A DNA stretch of 64,000 bases from Xanthostigma xanthostigma (lineage: Eukaryota; Arthropoda; Insecta; Raphidioptera; Raphidiidae). Positions 10,822-22,142 of the stretch are shown one piece after another (position 1 is the stretch's first letter; each line of letters starts with the position of its first letter). The notes beneath the pieces are model-generated. The model was not told the origin of the DNA. It saw nothing but the letters and a program-made list of their open reading frames with translations, and did not search any database. The stretch spans positions 5,952,001-6,016,000 of the forward strand of contig OY754467.1 of the NCBI GenBank assembly GCA_963575645.1. Reading direction: 5' to 3'. The translations under genes and the position numbers were made by a program.

Positions 10822-12913
10822 AGATAGATAGATAACTTTATTGTATATCGCCTTATAAAAAGTGCATACATTGTCAATAAATATATTAAAATTCAGACAT
10901 CCCATAAAAAGGATTGTTTAATAAAAATAATTTTGCAGATCGTGCAAATTTGTTAAAATTGTCCATTTTTTTAATATGTACGGGTAACTTATTATATAGC
11001 AGCGATGCAGAACATATAGGGCTCTTGATGTTTCTTGAATAATTGTAGTTTTCCACATATATGTCATCACGATTTCTTGTAGCGTATTTGTGAACATCTC
11101 TGACATGCTTATTAATATTTTTCCTTGCAAATAAAACGCAGTGATAAATGTAAATATTGATTGCAGTAAGTATCTGCTTATTCTTAAATGTTGATCTGAC
11201 TGACTCCCGGGGGCCTAAGTTGAATATTAAGCGAAGAATTCGTTTCTGAATAATAAGTACTCTACTTATCTCTGTAGCCCGTCCCCAGATTATGATATTG
11301 TAACTCAGAATTGAATATGCCAAGGCATAATAGACCTGTATAAGTGTTTCGACATTACAGCTTGATTTTAGTCGTTTAATTTGGAAGTAGGATGAATTCA
11401 GTTTTGCACATACGTAATCAATCTGTTTACACCATTTAAGTTTGTCATCTATAAATATACCCAGAAATTTACAATTATTTGTCGTAGTGACTATTTTTTG
11501 GTTGACATCAATATCTATAATATTGTTTGGTATGTTTCTGGTGGAAAATAATAAGATCTGCGTTTTATTTGAATTCATCATTAATTTGTTTGCTATACAC
11601 CACTTATAAACGTCCGCGCAAAGGGTTTGAACCTTCTCCCTGAGGTGTTCTAATGTTTTGGCTGACAGACCAACTGATATGTCATCAGCGTAAATGACCA
11701 AACATTCGCTTTTAATAAATTCTGGCATGTCGTTTACATACAAGGAAAATAAAAGAGGACCCAATATGGAGCCCTGCTGAACACCAATGTTATAATTTTT
11801 TTCCGACGAGAAGACCCCGTTCACCTTAACAAATGTCTTTCTGTCAGATAAATATGTCTGAATCCATTCTGCACATTTACCTCTAATTCCAAGATAGCTC
11901 AGTTTTTCTAATAAAATACTCACGTCCATGCTATCGAATGCACAAGATAGATCGAATAGGACAATAGCTGTACAATTTCCGTCATCTAATGATTCATAAA
12001 CATAGTCCAATAGAGTTATAGAAGCTGTAGTTGTGGATCTCTCTTGACGAAAGCCATGCTGGTGATCGGTCACTATATTATATTTTTCAATATGTCGTAA
12101 TAGTCTTGACTGCATTGTATACTCGGCGATTTTGAAAAAAATTGGCAATAGTGTCACCGGTCTGTAGTTTTCTATTTTATTTTTTGCACCATTTTTAAAA
12201 ATAGTTCTAATTACGGCCACTTTCATCTGTGAAGGGAATTTACCTTGTTCAAAAGAAAGATTTAATATATGTGTTAACTGTTCAACAATGTAGATGTTGC
12301 ATTCTTTAACCACTTTTGTTGTTATCTCATCAATGCCAGTGCTCTTTTTATTGGTTAAATTTAATATTATGTTAAATAGTTCTGCGCATATAATTGGTTC
12401 CAGAAATATTGTTGGATATTGTAGAGACGTGTGCGTGCAGAAAGTGGTATTATTATTGGAGAAGAAAACTTCTCTTTTTTTTTCAATTTTAGTGGCAAAA
12501 TATTCACTTACATGTTCAGATATTTTTCTAGGATCTTGTTCTATCCGACCATTCATCTCTAGTTCCGCTAGCTCCACACCTTTCTTTTTTCTCCCTAATA
12601 GATTATTGACCACTTGCCATGTAGCTTTTGATTTATTTTTAGCTGTTAGAATAGCATGTTGTACATACGTAGATTTAGCCTTTTGAACAGTTTGCTTGTA
12701 CTCCTTCTTCTTTTGGAGATATAAATCTTTAATAATTAGGCAATTTGTTTCTTTCTTTAAGTAGTATAGGTCCTGCAATTCGTTCTGAACGTTTAGTCTT
12801 GCCTTAGATATCCATTCGCAGCTCAATTCTTTGTGAGTAGTAGTTCTTGACTTTTTAGGACAACAAATGTCAAAATGCCATTTGAACGTCTCCAGTTTGC
12901 GAATACCAATTTA
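10822..12913 (-). mobile_element. 5'-truncated CR1-like non-LTR retrotransposon
   Basis: The 3' end, on the minus strand, is a short UTR closing in AATAAAGTTATC and TATC repeats (10822-10840). The reverse-transcriptase frame is intact, but the upstream endonuclease domain is absent. In-frame sequence still resembling the family can be read past the listed start to about 12895 (ICCPKKSRT...), then a stop appears and the sequence changes to the dispersed repeat at 12925. This is the truncation pattern left by target-primed reverse transcription. Confidence 0.85.
10886..12826 (-). CDS. Reverse transcriptase of CR1-like LINE (endonuclease lost)
   Basis: An uninterrupted 646-residue frame; its first codon is TTG, so it is not a natural start. 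An N-terminal linker has conserved NRP-type words, then ENYRPVTLLPIFFKIAE, QHGFRQERSTTTA, FDLSCAFDSMD, the GVQQGSILGPLLF box and the catalytic YADD at residues 379-382. The thumb and C-terminal part include the LLYNKLPVHIKK motif and end FYGMSEF. This order is standard for jockey/CR1-group elements; the lack of an RNase H domain and the microsatellite tail favour CR1. It would copy element RNA at a nicked target, but without endonuclease and a 5' promoter this copy cannot act alone. With no frameshift in 1.9 kb, the insertion must be fairly recent. Confidence 0.92.
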   Translation of the reverse strand: MSCEWISKARLNVQNELQDLYYLKKETNCLIIKDLYLQKKKEYKQTVQKAKSTYVQHAILTAKNKSKATWQVVNNLLGRKKKGVELAELEMNGRIEQDPRKISEHVSEYFATKIEKKREVFFSNNNTTFCTHTSLQYPTIFLEPIICAELFNIILNLTNKKSTGIDEITTKVVKECNIYIVEQLTHILNLSFEQGKFPSQMKVAVIRTIFKNGAKNKIENYRPVTLLPIFFKIAEYTMQSRLLRHIEKYNIVTDHQHGFRQERSTTTASITLLDYVYESLDDGNCTAIVLFDLSCAFDSMDVSILLEKLSYLGIRGKCAEWIQTYLSDRKTFVKVNGVFSSEKNYNIGVQQGSILGPLLFSLYVNDMPEFIKSECLVIYADDISVGLSAKTLEHLREKVQTLCADVYKWCIANKLMMNSNKTQILLFSTRNIPNNIIDIDVNQKIVTTTNNCKFLGIFIDDKLKWCKQIDYVCAKLNSSYFQIKRLKSSCNVETLIQVYYALAYSILSYNIIIWGRATEISRVLIIQKRILRLIFNLGPRESVRSTFKNKQILTAINIYIYHCVLFARKNINKHVRDVHKYATRNRDDIYVENYNYSRNIKSPICSASLLYNKLPVHIKKMDNFNKFARSAKLFLLNNPFYGMSEF

Positions 12914-12924
12914 TCTATTGAAGG

Positions 12925-13490
12925 CTCAAGTTTACGGGTGTTATTTAGGGGTTGAAAAAAGTGTTTGGGCGCAAAAATACCGAAAATATTCTCAGAATCG
13001 TTTCAAAATTGAAATTTAACTCTTTAGTACAGATTAAAATGTGCTTCTAAAATTTTAATAAAATCGGTCCGACATGAACGGATTATAAGTTTTATGAAAA
13101 CAATAATGATTTACTTACTGAAGAGTAATTTGGTGCAGATGTTGAGCTGATACTTATTAATATTGCAATTAATAAAAAAAATTAAGGGGTGTATTAAGGA
13201 GTAACATTTTCTATTTTGTATACAAATAAAGTCAAGTTTACAAAGTAAACCACGGTGTCTCTATTAGCAAATACACCTTATTGTCGGCAGGGTTTGGCAC
13301 TGTATTTAATTTGGTGCAGATGTATTGATAATATTGCAATTAAAAAAAACAATACTGTTTTAAGGAATGTATTAAGGGGTCCAAAATCATAAGTTCACTT
13401 AATAAAGCCACAATGCCTGTATCAGCATATACACTATATTGTCGGCAGATTTCAGCGGTGCGACCCAACTTTTTATTAACATTTATCAAG
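12925..13490 (-). repeat. Dispersed repeat, inverted relative of 30165-30560, with internal tandem duplication
   Basis: The block beginning AATTTGGTGCAGATGT is present twice in tandem (about 13128-13300 and 13305-13475), each ending near ATTGTCGGCAG. The same words in reverse (TGCCAACAATATG, TTAATACACCCCTTAA, CAACATCTGCAG) occur at 30165-30370. The part from 12930 matches 30440-30560 more loosely (GATCCTGAGAATTTTTTCGG reversed). Confidence 0.7.
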
Positions 13491-13588
13491 AAAACCACAA
13501 CACGAATTTTGTTATGTGGTCTTTTCTTGTGCCCGAGCGCGGTGTGGTTGGTTTTTAGCTCAGTTAGTATTTTTGACATTCCATACAC

Positions 13589-13831
13589 ATTCGGAACCCA
13601 AAGGAATGGTGAGACCTCTGGTGAGAAATGCACCGAACTGTCCTAAGGGGGGTTTTTGACAGGTAAACATTGATTTAGAAAAGCATGATGGAGGCTAACC
13701 TATAGCCTCCATAATGCTTTTCTAAATCAATGTTTACCTTATGCCTCCATAGTTTACCTGTCAAAAACCAACCTTAGGACAGTTCGGCGCATTTCTCACC
13801 AGAGGTCTCACCATTCCTTTGGGTTCCGAAT
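13589..13831. mobile_element. MITE family ATTCGGAACCC, copy 2
   Basis: This is the best-preserved copy: both ends read ATTCGGAACCCAAAGGAATG, with arms through GGTGAGACCTCTGGTGAGAA. The central part AACATTGATTTAGAAAAGCA is also self-complementary, so almost the whole 243 bp can fold into one hairpin. Confidence 0.88.
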
Positions 13832-13839
13832 CAATATAA

Positions 13840-15700
13840 AGAGGGACCGCAATGACAAAACGTAAATAAACCTTGTCTATTACACACGCTTAATCGATTT
13901 TCCGAAAACAAACGAATAGATAGTTTTTCAGATAAGAAAAATTAAATTAGTAAATGATGATTAATGTGGGGAGGGGGGAAATGCATTAATGATAATGCTA
14001 CGTAAGGCACTTCACATGCCATGGTATGTCATATGTATATATGGAATTAAAAACAATTTAAAACGGAATTTGTCTATGAGAGCTCTTCATGGCGTGATCA
14101 GCTGTCAAAATCTTTTTAGAACAGCTGTTTGCAACATCATGATATGATTGTGATATTATAGGTTGCTAGGGTAAAGCAATTTGCGGATAATAAACTTTTG
14201 GCTTATATTTGTCAACGATTTTACCATTCCAACCCACAAGTGGGGAATGGTACTAATTTAGGTCAAAAATCACTTTTAAAAATTTTACAGTATCTCTTCG
14301 TTTTGAGGTCCCCCGAATCCAAAAAAACATATTTTTGGAAGAACCCTGTGCGTCTGTTTGTTAGTCTGTGAGCACGATACATGTCAAACGGATTGAAACC
14401 AAATTTTGGGAGGATGTTTGAAACGTAAATAAGAAGAGCCCTATTGTTTTTGGGGAAAATCGGCGGATTCGCAAAAGAGATATATGCTATAACGTTGTTT
14501 TATATATATATATATAATAATGGGATACTTTTCAAAACGATTTACTATTCTATTTATTTTTCAAGAAAGTTTTTTATTAAAATTTTTTTTCGAAACTTTA
14601 TAATTTCGGAAATATTTTGAAAATAAAAAAAAATCAGCTGTTCTTTTGTTTTGTAGATCTGTCAGAAAGATTAATTTTTACATGACGTTGAACACATGTT
14701 ATGTAGATAACCATGGCAACCAATAGCAAATATCATATTGCATACTAGACATTACCCTCGTCACCTCACGCGATATCAGAAATTTTATTTTCTTTTACTT
14801 TATTATATACTATATCAAATGTCAATATTTTTGAAGTTGGAATGGTCCCGTCGCCCAATTAGCTGGAATTTTTTCCGTGATTAGTAAAAAAAAATGTGAT
14901 CCATCGTGGGTCGACTGGCAGATATAAAAAACATTTTAAGCGTAATTCTAGTAACTAAATTTTGCCCTGTCATCTAAAGAAATTCTAGTATAACTAAATT
15001 TGATATTATGGATAACTCTTTGAGTTCCATAAAAAAATTATTAAGATAATTATTTTAAACTGTTATAACTTTTTTATATTTTACTACTTATGTATTATTT
15101 TTTTTGAGTTTCTTTGGCTTTCGCCTGTAAACTCATTAATACTTGTTATTTGAATAAATCATTAAAAAATTAACGTATCTACAAACGCCATGTTCGCCAC
15201 TCCAACACATACACACACAATAAGCACAAACACAAGCGTAAGGGAAACGTAACACGTCCCGTGAACTGCGTCGCGCCAAGCGCACGGTTTTATTCACAAC
15301 CAAACGCGCCATTAGATGCTTCACATAAAAAAAATAACCTTCCGCCGCCCCTTCAGGCCTGGCGTCCTGGGCGGTCTTCCAACCCCTCCCCCTCTAAAGC
15401 GGGTATTGGGTGTATATATTTTTTAAACTCTTATTCACTTTTCACTACACGTAACTATATTACATTTTTGTACATGGTGTAAGTAACAAGACAAAACGAG
15501 TGACCCTCATCCCGTTAGGAAATCTTATACATCATAGAGGCTTTTATATTATAAACCTTGACAATATTAACATAATAGCAAAAGCAAATATGTCGAAAAT
15601 GCCGGTATATTTTCCGTACTCAAAGTGTCCTAACGGAACCCTATATTGTTCCACTTATTTTGTCTGTCTGTTTCTCTCACTCCATAAGTATGGAATCATC
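13840..15700. other. Intergenic stretch with a degraded interspersed repeat
   Basis: 14290-14480 (GAGGTCCCCCGAATCC, then GTCTGTTTGTTAGTCTGTGA and TTGAAACCAAATTTTGGGAG) has the wording of a common insect repeat; related words occur reversed at 63440-63540. A short (TA)n run is at about 14500. No gene was seen. Confidence 0.4.
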
Positions 15701-15813
15701 GGTAGGGGAGATTGGGTAACAGTGGATCACTTTTCCTGCTGTTCCAAAGTTTATGGCTAAATGATTAATCTCTGAAATTAAATCATAATATCGGTATCTA
15801 ATCTTCAAAGAAA

Positions 15814-16103
15814 AATATAGTTTAAAAAAAACTAAAAAACACGCTTTATATCGAACTAAAAAGTAAAAAATATTTTTTTTAAAATAAGCTTAAAACAATA
15901 ATGAATAAAAAATACTAGTATTATTGTGAAAAAAGCGTGGGGCGCTTTGTTCCACATTTTCGTACATCGAGCGCCCCACGCTTTTTTCACAATAATACTA
16001 GTATTTTTTATTCATTATTGTTTTAAGCTTATTTTTAAAAAAATATTTTTTACTTTTTAGTTCGATATAAAGCGTGTTTTTTAGTTTTTTTTAACTATAT
16101 TTT
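15814..16103. repeat. Near-perfect 290-bp palindrome
   Basis: Arms of about 130 bp are almost identical when reversed; they include AAAAAACACGCTTTATATCG and GAAAAAAGCGTGGGGCGC. Only about 20 bp separate the arms. The AAAAACTAAAAAACACGC end resembles that of the palindrome at 17531 (reversed there as GTGTTTTTTTTTTAGTTTTT). Confidence 0.9.
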
Positions 16104-16167
16104 TTTTCCACTTTTTAGTTCGATTTATTGTCAAAAATTTGCCGAAAAAAAAACAATTTTTTTTTCG

Positions 16168-16257
16168 GCGTGGACGGGATTAGAACCCACGACCCGTGAT
16201 TCCGAGAGTTGACGTCAGCGAAGACCCGTGCCTTAGACCGCACGGCTAACCACTGTA
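16168..16257 (-). repeat. tRNA-like segment (long variable arm type), probable SINE head
   Basis: Read on the minus strand: TTAGCCGTGCGGTCTAAGGC (D-arm, box A like), a long variable-arm region with CTCGGAATCACGGG, then GGGTTCTAATCCC (box B). This is the layout of tRNA-Leu/Ser. The 5' acceptor strand does not pair properly with the GTCCACGCC 3' side, so I read it as a tRNA-derived SINE or pseudo-tRNA. Confidence 0.6.
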
Positions 16258-17530
16258 GTTACAGTGCTGGCATATTATACTACAGTAATAAACCACTTGC
16301 TGTAGTCCAAACGAAGGTTACAAACAAACATACACACATACATACATACAAACTTACAAGTGAAGTTAATATAAAGCGTGTAAAAATACAGTTATAGAGA
16401 CAACGTATCTAGACATTCATTTTCTAAATTATTGAAGAACAGACCAACATTATGGCGGTCGAAAGACGTCGCTCTGTTTAAGCTGCAATCCCTCAGGAGT
16501 TCGCAAAGATAACCGATTATTTTTCGGAGATTACATAGGTACTAGTGTTTCGTACTAAATTGCGAGGCATTTTTACCTTAAAAATAAGTACGAATTAATA
16601 TTAGCTTCACGGGTCACACTGGATTAGCAGTCCACTTTAAACCGTCGACGAAATGATTCACTGTGACCCATTGGCCGTTATGGAAACAAAAATATAACCA
16701 AAAAATATCTATACCTATCCCAAAGACAAAACAACAGTTTACAACGGATTGAAGAAATAACAAATGTAAAACAAAAATACAAACATTTATACATTTCTTA
16801 TTCACTTAGATATGAAACAAATTTAAAACTACGCGAAAAAATAGTTTCGTTATTTACTTACTGACCTAAGTGTGACAGCGTGTCTTCCCGCGTCGACAAG
16901 TGCGGCGGAGAGGCGTATGAACGAGCGGCAAGTACACGTTTGTTTGCGTTCGTAATAACACATGCTGAGTTATAGTGAATGATCCATCGTACCCCGTGAC
17001 TCACTGTGACCCAATCTCCCCTACACAAATGAAATTGGACCTTGGCCAATTTTCAGATAAATTTTGTTTGATAGGTATTTCACTTTATGTAACGCAGAAA
17101 CATTTCTAATCTTTACACAAATTCTGATTTTTTTTTAATTTAAATAAAACACGCTCAGCATCTATTGCGTGGATATATCGTTATCTACAGGTAAGGTAAG
17201 TATTACAATAATAATTTATGATTACACTTGTTTATGATGTACATGTACTTAATGGTAAGTATCATTTGATTATTATTTAATATTTTATTTAATAATTCTG
17301 AATGTAAACTGCATTTCAAAACGGCTTATTAACCCTCAGCAGAGAATCTGTGGCTCACATAAAATTAGGATATATGCACTTTCATGCATAAACTCCGAAG
17401 CTGGGCAGTGCTCAGAACTTGCAATAGTGCTATGCTTAAAGGATGAAACAGACTCTCAATGCTTAGAGCACTTGCATAAAGTCTTAATAAGCACACAAGC
17501 ATTAAAAAATGCTTAAAGCATTTTAAATGT

Positions 17531-17650
17531 AAAAAAGTAAAAAATAACTTTTAAATATAAAGATTTTGTTCAGCAGCGATAGGAAGTTCCCCAATTTCGA
17601 TATAGAGGGGAACAAAATCTTTTTATTTAAAAGTTACTTACTACTTTTTA
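17531..17650. repeat. Short foldback related to 15814-16103
   Basis: AAAAAGTAAAAAATAACTTT and AGATTTTGTTC pair with GAACAAAATCTTTTTATTT and AAGTTACTTACTACTTTTTA. The flank to about 17715 carries GTGTTTTTTTTTTAGTTTTT, shared with the larger palindrome. Confidence 0.7.
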
Positions 17651-17918
17651 GTCCACATTGCTATAAAAGTGTTTTTTTTTTAGTTTTTTTAAACTCTCTA
17701 TATTTTTTCAAATTTTAGATTAACGTCTGAATAGAAACTTTTCAAAGAAATAAAATTATCGACCAATTTTTTCAGAATCCGAACAGAAACGTCATCTATT
17801 GAATTATAATTTTATAATTTTTTGTCAATAGCAAAGATAAAATTCACTACAGTCAGACACATGCATTGAGATAGGTATCTTAAACAAGCGTCACGAATGA
17901 CGAGCCGAACGAAATTTG

Positions 17919-17940
17919 AAAGAGAGAGAGAGAGAGAAGA
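17919..17940. repeat. (GA)n microsatellite
   Basis: About ten GA units. Confidence 0.85.
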
Positions 17941-18253
17941 AGCTTCATGTCACGTGTTCTACTTTCATTTGAGAGAAATACTGAGAACTAGATTGTTAAT
18001 GAGCAGAAAGCTTGAATCACCATTAATATTTTTAATCACAATTTCGACATAAGCCGTTTTGCATTTTGACTATAGATACAGAGACATTGTTTCAGATAAG
18101 CATGAAACCCAACAATATGTAGGTTCACACAACAATGGCAATTTGAGGACCCTATAGAATAGTTGTTTAGTAAAATGATATCTTTAAGCAATCTAAATAT
18201 AATAGTTTGAAACGATAGGGGTATAATTTTAAGATTAAAATTACTTATTTCAA

Positions 18254-19140
18254 CTTACTAATAAAATTCAATTGTTAAAAATAAAAACTTTTTTGTTAAA
18301 ATAATAATAAAATCTAATAAATGCCATTTTGTCACTTTAAAATTCTCGAATTTTATTTATTATTTTAACAAAAAAAAAGTTTTTATTTTTTACCCACGAC
18401 GGAACGGAGCATGTATATGCGTTTAGGGTGAGAGATTGTTTGTTTGTTTGTATGTGTGTTCGTGCACTCGATTAATGTCGCCATTTATCTGAAAAACGGT
18501 TTGACCAATTCAGATGCGGTTTTCTGTAAAGGGTTTATAATTCATCTGAGATGGTTCTTAGATAGATATTACGATGGTTACGCCCCAGGGGGCGCTGCAC
18601 TGCACAAAAAATTAATCGCAAAAATGAACTGTACAGCAACGTATGCTGGGTTGCCGACACAACGGGAATTTAATCGGCTTTCTCTGTAACAGTGTCAATT
18701 TCTGTACATAATACATATCTGTACGCTAGTTCAGACCATCTGAACTCACTTATACAAAATCTCTAAAAAGTTTAAAATAGAACAAAATTAAAAATTTTGA
18801 AAAAACCCACGACGAATGTAAATGTTATAATAGAAAAAGAATTAAATAAAATTCTAACATCCCCCGACTTAACGCAGGTAAGTAACCAAAGGAAATCCGT
18901 CGGGGACTGCCATATGGCTGCCCTGAAATGAACTAAAATATTGCAATATTGCAATTTATATTCTTAATTCAGAGCAGCGAATGGCAGCCCCCCGACGGAT
19001 TTTCTTTGGTTACTTACCTGCGTTAAGTCGGGGGATTTTAGAATTTTATTTAATTCTTTTTCTATTGTAACATTTACATTCGTCGTGGGTTTTTTTTAAA
19101 TTTTTAATTTTGTTTTTAACAATTGAATTTTATTAGTAAG
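18254..19140. repeat. Nested foldback region
   Basis: The outer pair CTTACTAATAAAATTCAATT (18254) and its reverse complement end at 19140. Inside lie a ~40-bp pair (18267-18310 / 18350-18392) and a large hairpin at 18778-19112 with arms over 120 bp, including CCCCCGACTTAACGCAGGTA and CCCACGACGAATG. Between them, 18395-18720 is non-palindromic text without a convincing ORF. Confidence 0.75.
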
Positions 19141-19519
19141 TTGCTGATGAAGTCATAATTAAATGACGAAACGTCCAATTTAATAAAATCAAATTCAAGT
19201 TTATCAACCTTTCCAACGTCCCACGATTTATCTAACTAATAAATATTATACTATGGAAACGAAAAATAAAACATTATTTTTGTAAAATCTTTATCAACTA
19301 TATGTATCTTCGAAACAACACGGCTCTCCGAAAACCATCAAAGGACAAAATATTCTTTGAATGGCCCTGGGAAGAACTTCTTGAATTTTGGCCGTATGTT
19401 TATAGTAAATCACTATATTATAACAAATGATGCAATGATACAATAATTGTTATCTCTTTTATTAGCTATAGGAGTTTATTACTATTTTTTAATATAGCAG
19501 CATAACAAAAGTTTGTATA

Positions 19520-20203
19520 CAGATTGTATCAAATCAAAACGGTCCATAGAACATTCTGTGTGTAAGACAGAGACGATATTATATAAAGCACTGAAGCAGT
19601 AAGTAAGAATGAGATAAATGATCGCTAATAGCTAGTTACTGTGGTTATACAATCTGATAGTATCGTCTTTGTTTTCTACAGTAAAAATCACAATTTTATC
19701 AAATGTCTCCGTCTAAAATAACAATTCGCAGTGAATCAAATGGTTGCTTATCTCCGAAACAAATTTTTTTATGAGGACTTGTAAAATCCAATGGCTTTCA
19801 AGAAAATAGAGCTAATAATTTGAACGAATTGAAAATACAGATTTCCAATGTATGTCAGTCCGTTGACCATGAGATGTCAGCCAATGTGAGGGAAAATATT
19901 TATAATCGATTAGGATATTGTTTGGTAGAACGTGGAGGTCTTTTTGAACATTTAATAAATTAATTATTAAAAGTATTGTTAAAACTTTTGTACCAGATAT
20001 AAATAATAATACAAATTAATATTACAGTTTAGTTGTTTTAATTGATAAATTGGTAAAAAGATTTACAGTGTACGTAATTATTTATTTACGTAACCACAGT
20101 AACTATTAGCGATCATTTATCTCATTCTTACTTACTGCTTTATATATCGTCTCTGTCTTACACACAGAATGTTCTATGGACCGTTTTGATTTGATACAAT
20201 CTG
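19520..20203. mobile_element. Tc1/mariner-like element with ~118-bp inverted repeats, TA-flanked
   Basis: The ends CAGATTGTATCAAATCAAAA match in reverse at 20203, directly flanked by TA (19518-19519 and 20204-20205). Arms run to about 19637 and from about 20095 and include ACAGAATGTTCTATGG and GATCATTTATCTCATTC. The centre holds a transposase C-terminal remnant, so it is a deletion derivative of an autonomous element. Confidence 0.85.
19808..19963 (+). pseudogene. Tc1/mariner transposase C-terminal remnant
   Basis: Fifty-one codons and a stop. The fragment reads NLNELKIQISNVCQSV, then SANVRENIYNRLGYC and finally GGLFEHLIN-stop. The pattern 'I..AC..I..E...NV...F..RL..C....G..FEHL' is the ending of a large group of insect Tc1/mariner transposases. 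Upstream of RANN the frame is lost; no DDE/D residues remain. Confidence 0.75.
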
Positions 20204-20214
20204 TATACCTAGCA

Positions 20215-20780
20215 CGTCAAATGAAGTACTTGAACTCTAACATGGTGGGAGTGCAGTGTTTTCTACCCGTACTTCCACCAAATACGAGATTCATGCAGAG
20301 CGAGGTAGATGGAAGAGAAGACAGAAGAAGATGACGAGTACGACGGGCCATTAGCTCAGCTGACTTCAGGAACCTGCAGCCCCAAAGAGAGTCAAAATAA
20401 TATGATCTAGGTATTGTATTGTACTATTTTCACCTCATCCCGTGCAACATTTTTTTTTTTTTAATATCCGACGATTTTGAAAATCGGTGTAGATAAATGT
20501 GAGTCAAAGATCCGTCAAAACTTCGGCATTATTATCAATTGATATGGCTTTATCTATTAATGATGTATTGTTGCACAATATATTTCGTAATTCCCGGTAA
20601 AAAATGATATATTTTTATCGTTATAAATATTTTTTAATACAGCAGATAAATGGAATAAAATGTCAAATATTGAAAAATACAAAAGTCGTATTTTACAGTG
20701 TCTAAACAAAGACCAATAATTAATAATCGATATATGGTCCACAAACATTACCTATAATCAATTAAAATAGTATATGCATA
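20215..20780. other. Intergenic stretch, no gene seen
   Basis: AT-rich apart from 20215-20400 (GGTAGATGGAAGAGAAGACA and neighbours), which I could not assign. Confidence 0.35.
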
Positions 20781-20783
20781 TTA

Positions 20784-21567
20784 TCTATACTAATAGTCTA
20801 ATATATAAAGCAGAAGAGTTTGTTTGTTTGTTTGTTTGAACGCGCTAATCTCAGGAACTACTGGTTCGAATTGAAAAACATTTTTTTTGTTGGATAACCC
20901 ATTTATCGAGGAAGGCTACAGGCTATATAATATCACGTTACGACTAATAGGAGCGGAAAATCAATGAAAAATGTTGCAGAATGTCAATCAACATTTTTCA
21001 CCATATACTTATATTCAGGTGAAATGCCGTAACAGAATATCCCAATATTAGCGGTACACCTACCGAATCTCGGTTAGCTAAGTCGGTAGCGCGCTCGACT
21101 ATTAATCTCAGGGTCGTGGGTTCGAGCCCCACCTTGGACGAATGTGTTTTTAATGTATTTTTTTTTATTTTCTACATTGCTTTTTTCTAAGGCTATCATT
21201 TAAATTTATTTTAGTTCTATTTACAACTAATTAAAATTAAATAAATCTAAATAATAGCTCATTTGAAAACTATTACAATACCTATATATAAAAATAATTT
21301 TCCTACAGTGTTTTCAATTAAATATTTATTATATTTTATTAATTATACAGTAATTATTGATTTAAAAGAAATAATTATTACTTAAAAAAAATATTTTCAT
21401 CAAAAATGGAGGTTTGAGAATAAGTAATAAAGCAGGGAACTGCCGAAAACTGCAAAACATTTGGACCCAACATTCATCTCGGTAAACTAAGATGAATGTG
21501 CGTACTCATGTCCCTTCCTTCCCCATTCATTCTTTTGCACCCGGGTGAAACTGGACGGGACCGCTAG
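20784..21567 (+). mobile_element. Non-autonomous Helitron, copy A
   Basis: It starts TCTATACTAATAGTCTAATA just after an A and ends CGGGACCGCTAG just before a T, the A/T insertion rule of Helitrons. A CACCCGGGTG hairpin stands about 17 bases before the CTAG end. It shares with copy B the blocks GCCCATTTATCGAGGAAGGC-like and GGTAAACTAAGATGAATGTG. A tRNA-Lys-like segment lies inside. No Rep or helicase coding is present. Confidence 0.88.
21069..21140 (+). repeat. tRNA-Lys-like segment inside Helitron A
   Basis: GTTAGCTAAGTCGGTAGCGC is a box A-like D-arm, and GGGTCGTGGGTTCGAGCCCC matches the variable and T-arm of metazoan tRNA-Lys. The anticodon loop reads CTATTAA instead of CTCTTAA, and the acceptor stem is broken (no pairing for TTGGACG), so it is not a working tRNA gene. 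Confidence 0.7.
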
Positions 21568-21738
21568 TTATATATAAATATTTGAAAAAATGGTACCAAG
21601 TTGTTTAGAATTCTGCGAAACGTCGAGAAATTATGGTCCGACCTTTATTTGCATCCCGAAAATACTTTCTAACCGAGATAGAAAGCTAATAAAAATAGAA
21701 GAAAATATTTTTTGTGTACTTTTTAAATATGCTTGCAA

Positions 21739-22128
21739 TCCATACTAAAATATAAAGAGGTAAAATTTGTTTATATGTACGTTTGTTTGTAAGGGGTAAT
21801 CTCTGGAACTACTGAACCGAATCTGGAAATTATTTCACTAATAAAAACCTACACTATCCCTGAGTAATATAGACTATATTTTATTTTTATATAAAATAGC
21901 AATCCCTAATAAACTGACAAAATTTGAGTACATGGTGGAAGAACAATCATTTTATGGTGGAAGCACGGGTATACAAAAAAACGATTGTTCAAAACTGACT
22001 ACAGTTTTCGCTGCCAAGCAGGGTACAGCCCCGCAACGCGAAACTGTAAAACAGTGGAGACTCCTCTATAACTGTTGTTGCTGTCGTGTTCCATCTCAAA
22101 CGCGTGCGGTGCCGCGAGTGACGGCTAG
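21739..22128 (+). mobile_element. Short non-autonomous Helitron, distinct subfamily
   Basis: The 5' end is TCCATACTAAAATATAAAGA after A; the 3' end is GTGACGGCTAG before T, with a GCGGTGCCGC hairpin about ten bases before. At 390 bp it shares only the first part (CTAATCTCTGGAACTACTG) with copies A and B. The 3' end matches the isolated end at 63106. Confidence 0.82.
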
Positions 22129-22142
22129 TTTATATAATGAAA

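Larger units (their letters stand above)
15705..17021. mobile_element. TA-flanked DNA transposon with GGGGAGATTGGGT ends
   Basis: The ends GGGGAGATTGGGTAACAGTG and, reversed, GGGGAGATTGGGTCACAGTG are flanked by TA on both sides (15703-15704, 17022-17023), consistent with Tc1/mariner-type insertion. It contains a second internal copy of TCACTGTGACCCATTGG near 16653. No transposase frame remains. The palindrome at 15814 and the tRNA-like segment at 16168 lie inside it and may be later insertions. Confidence 0.65.
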
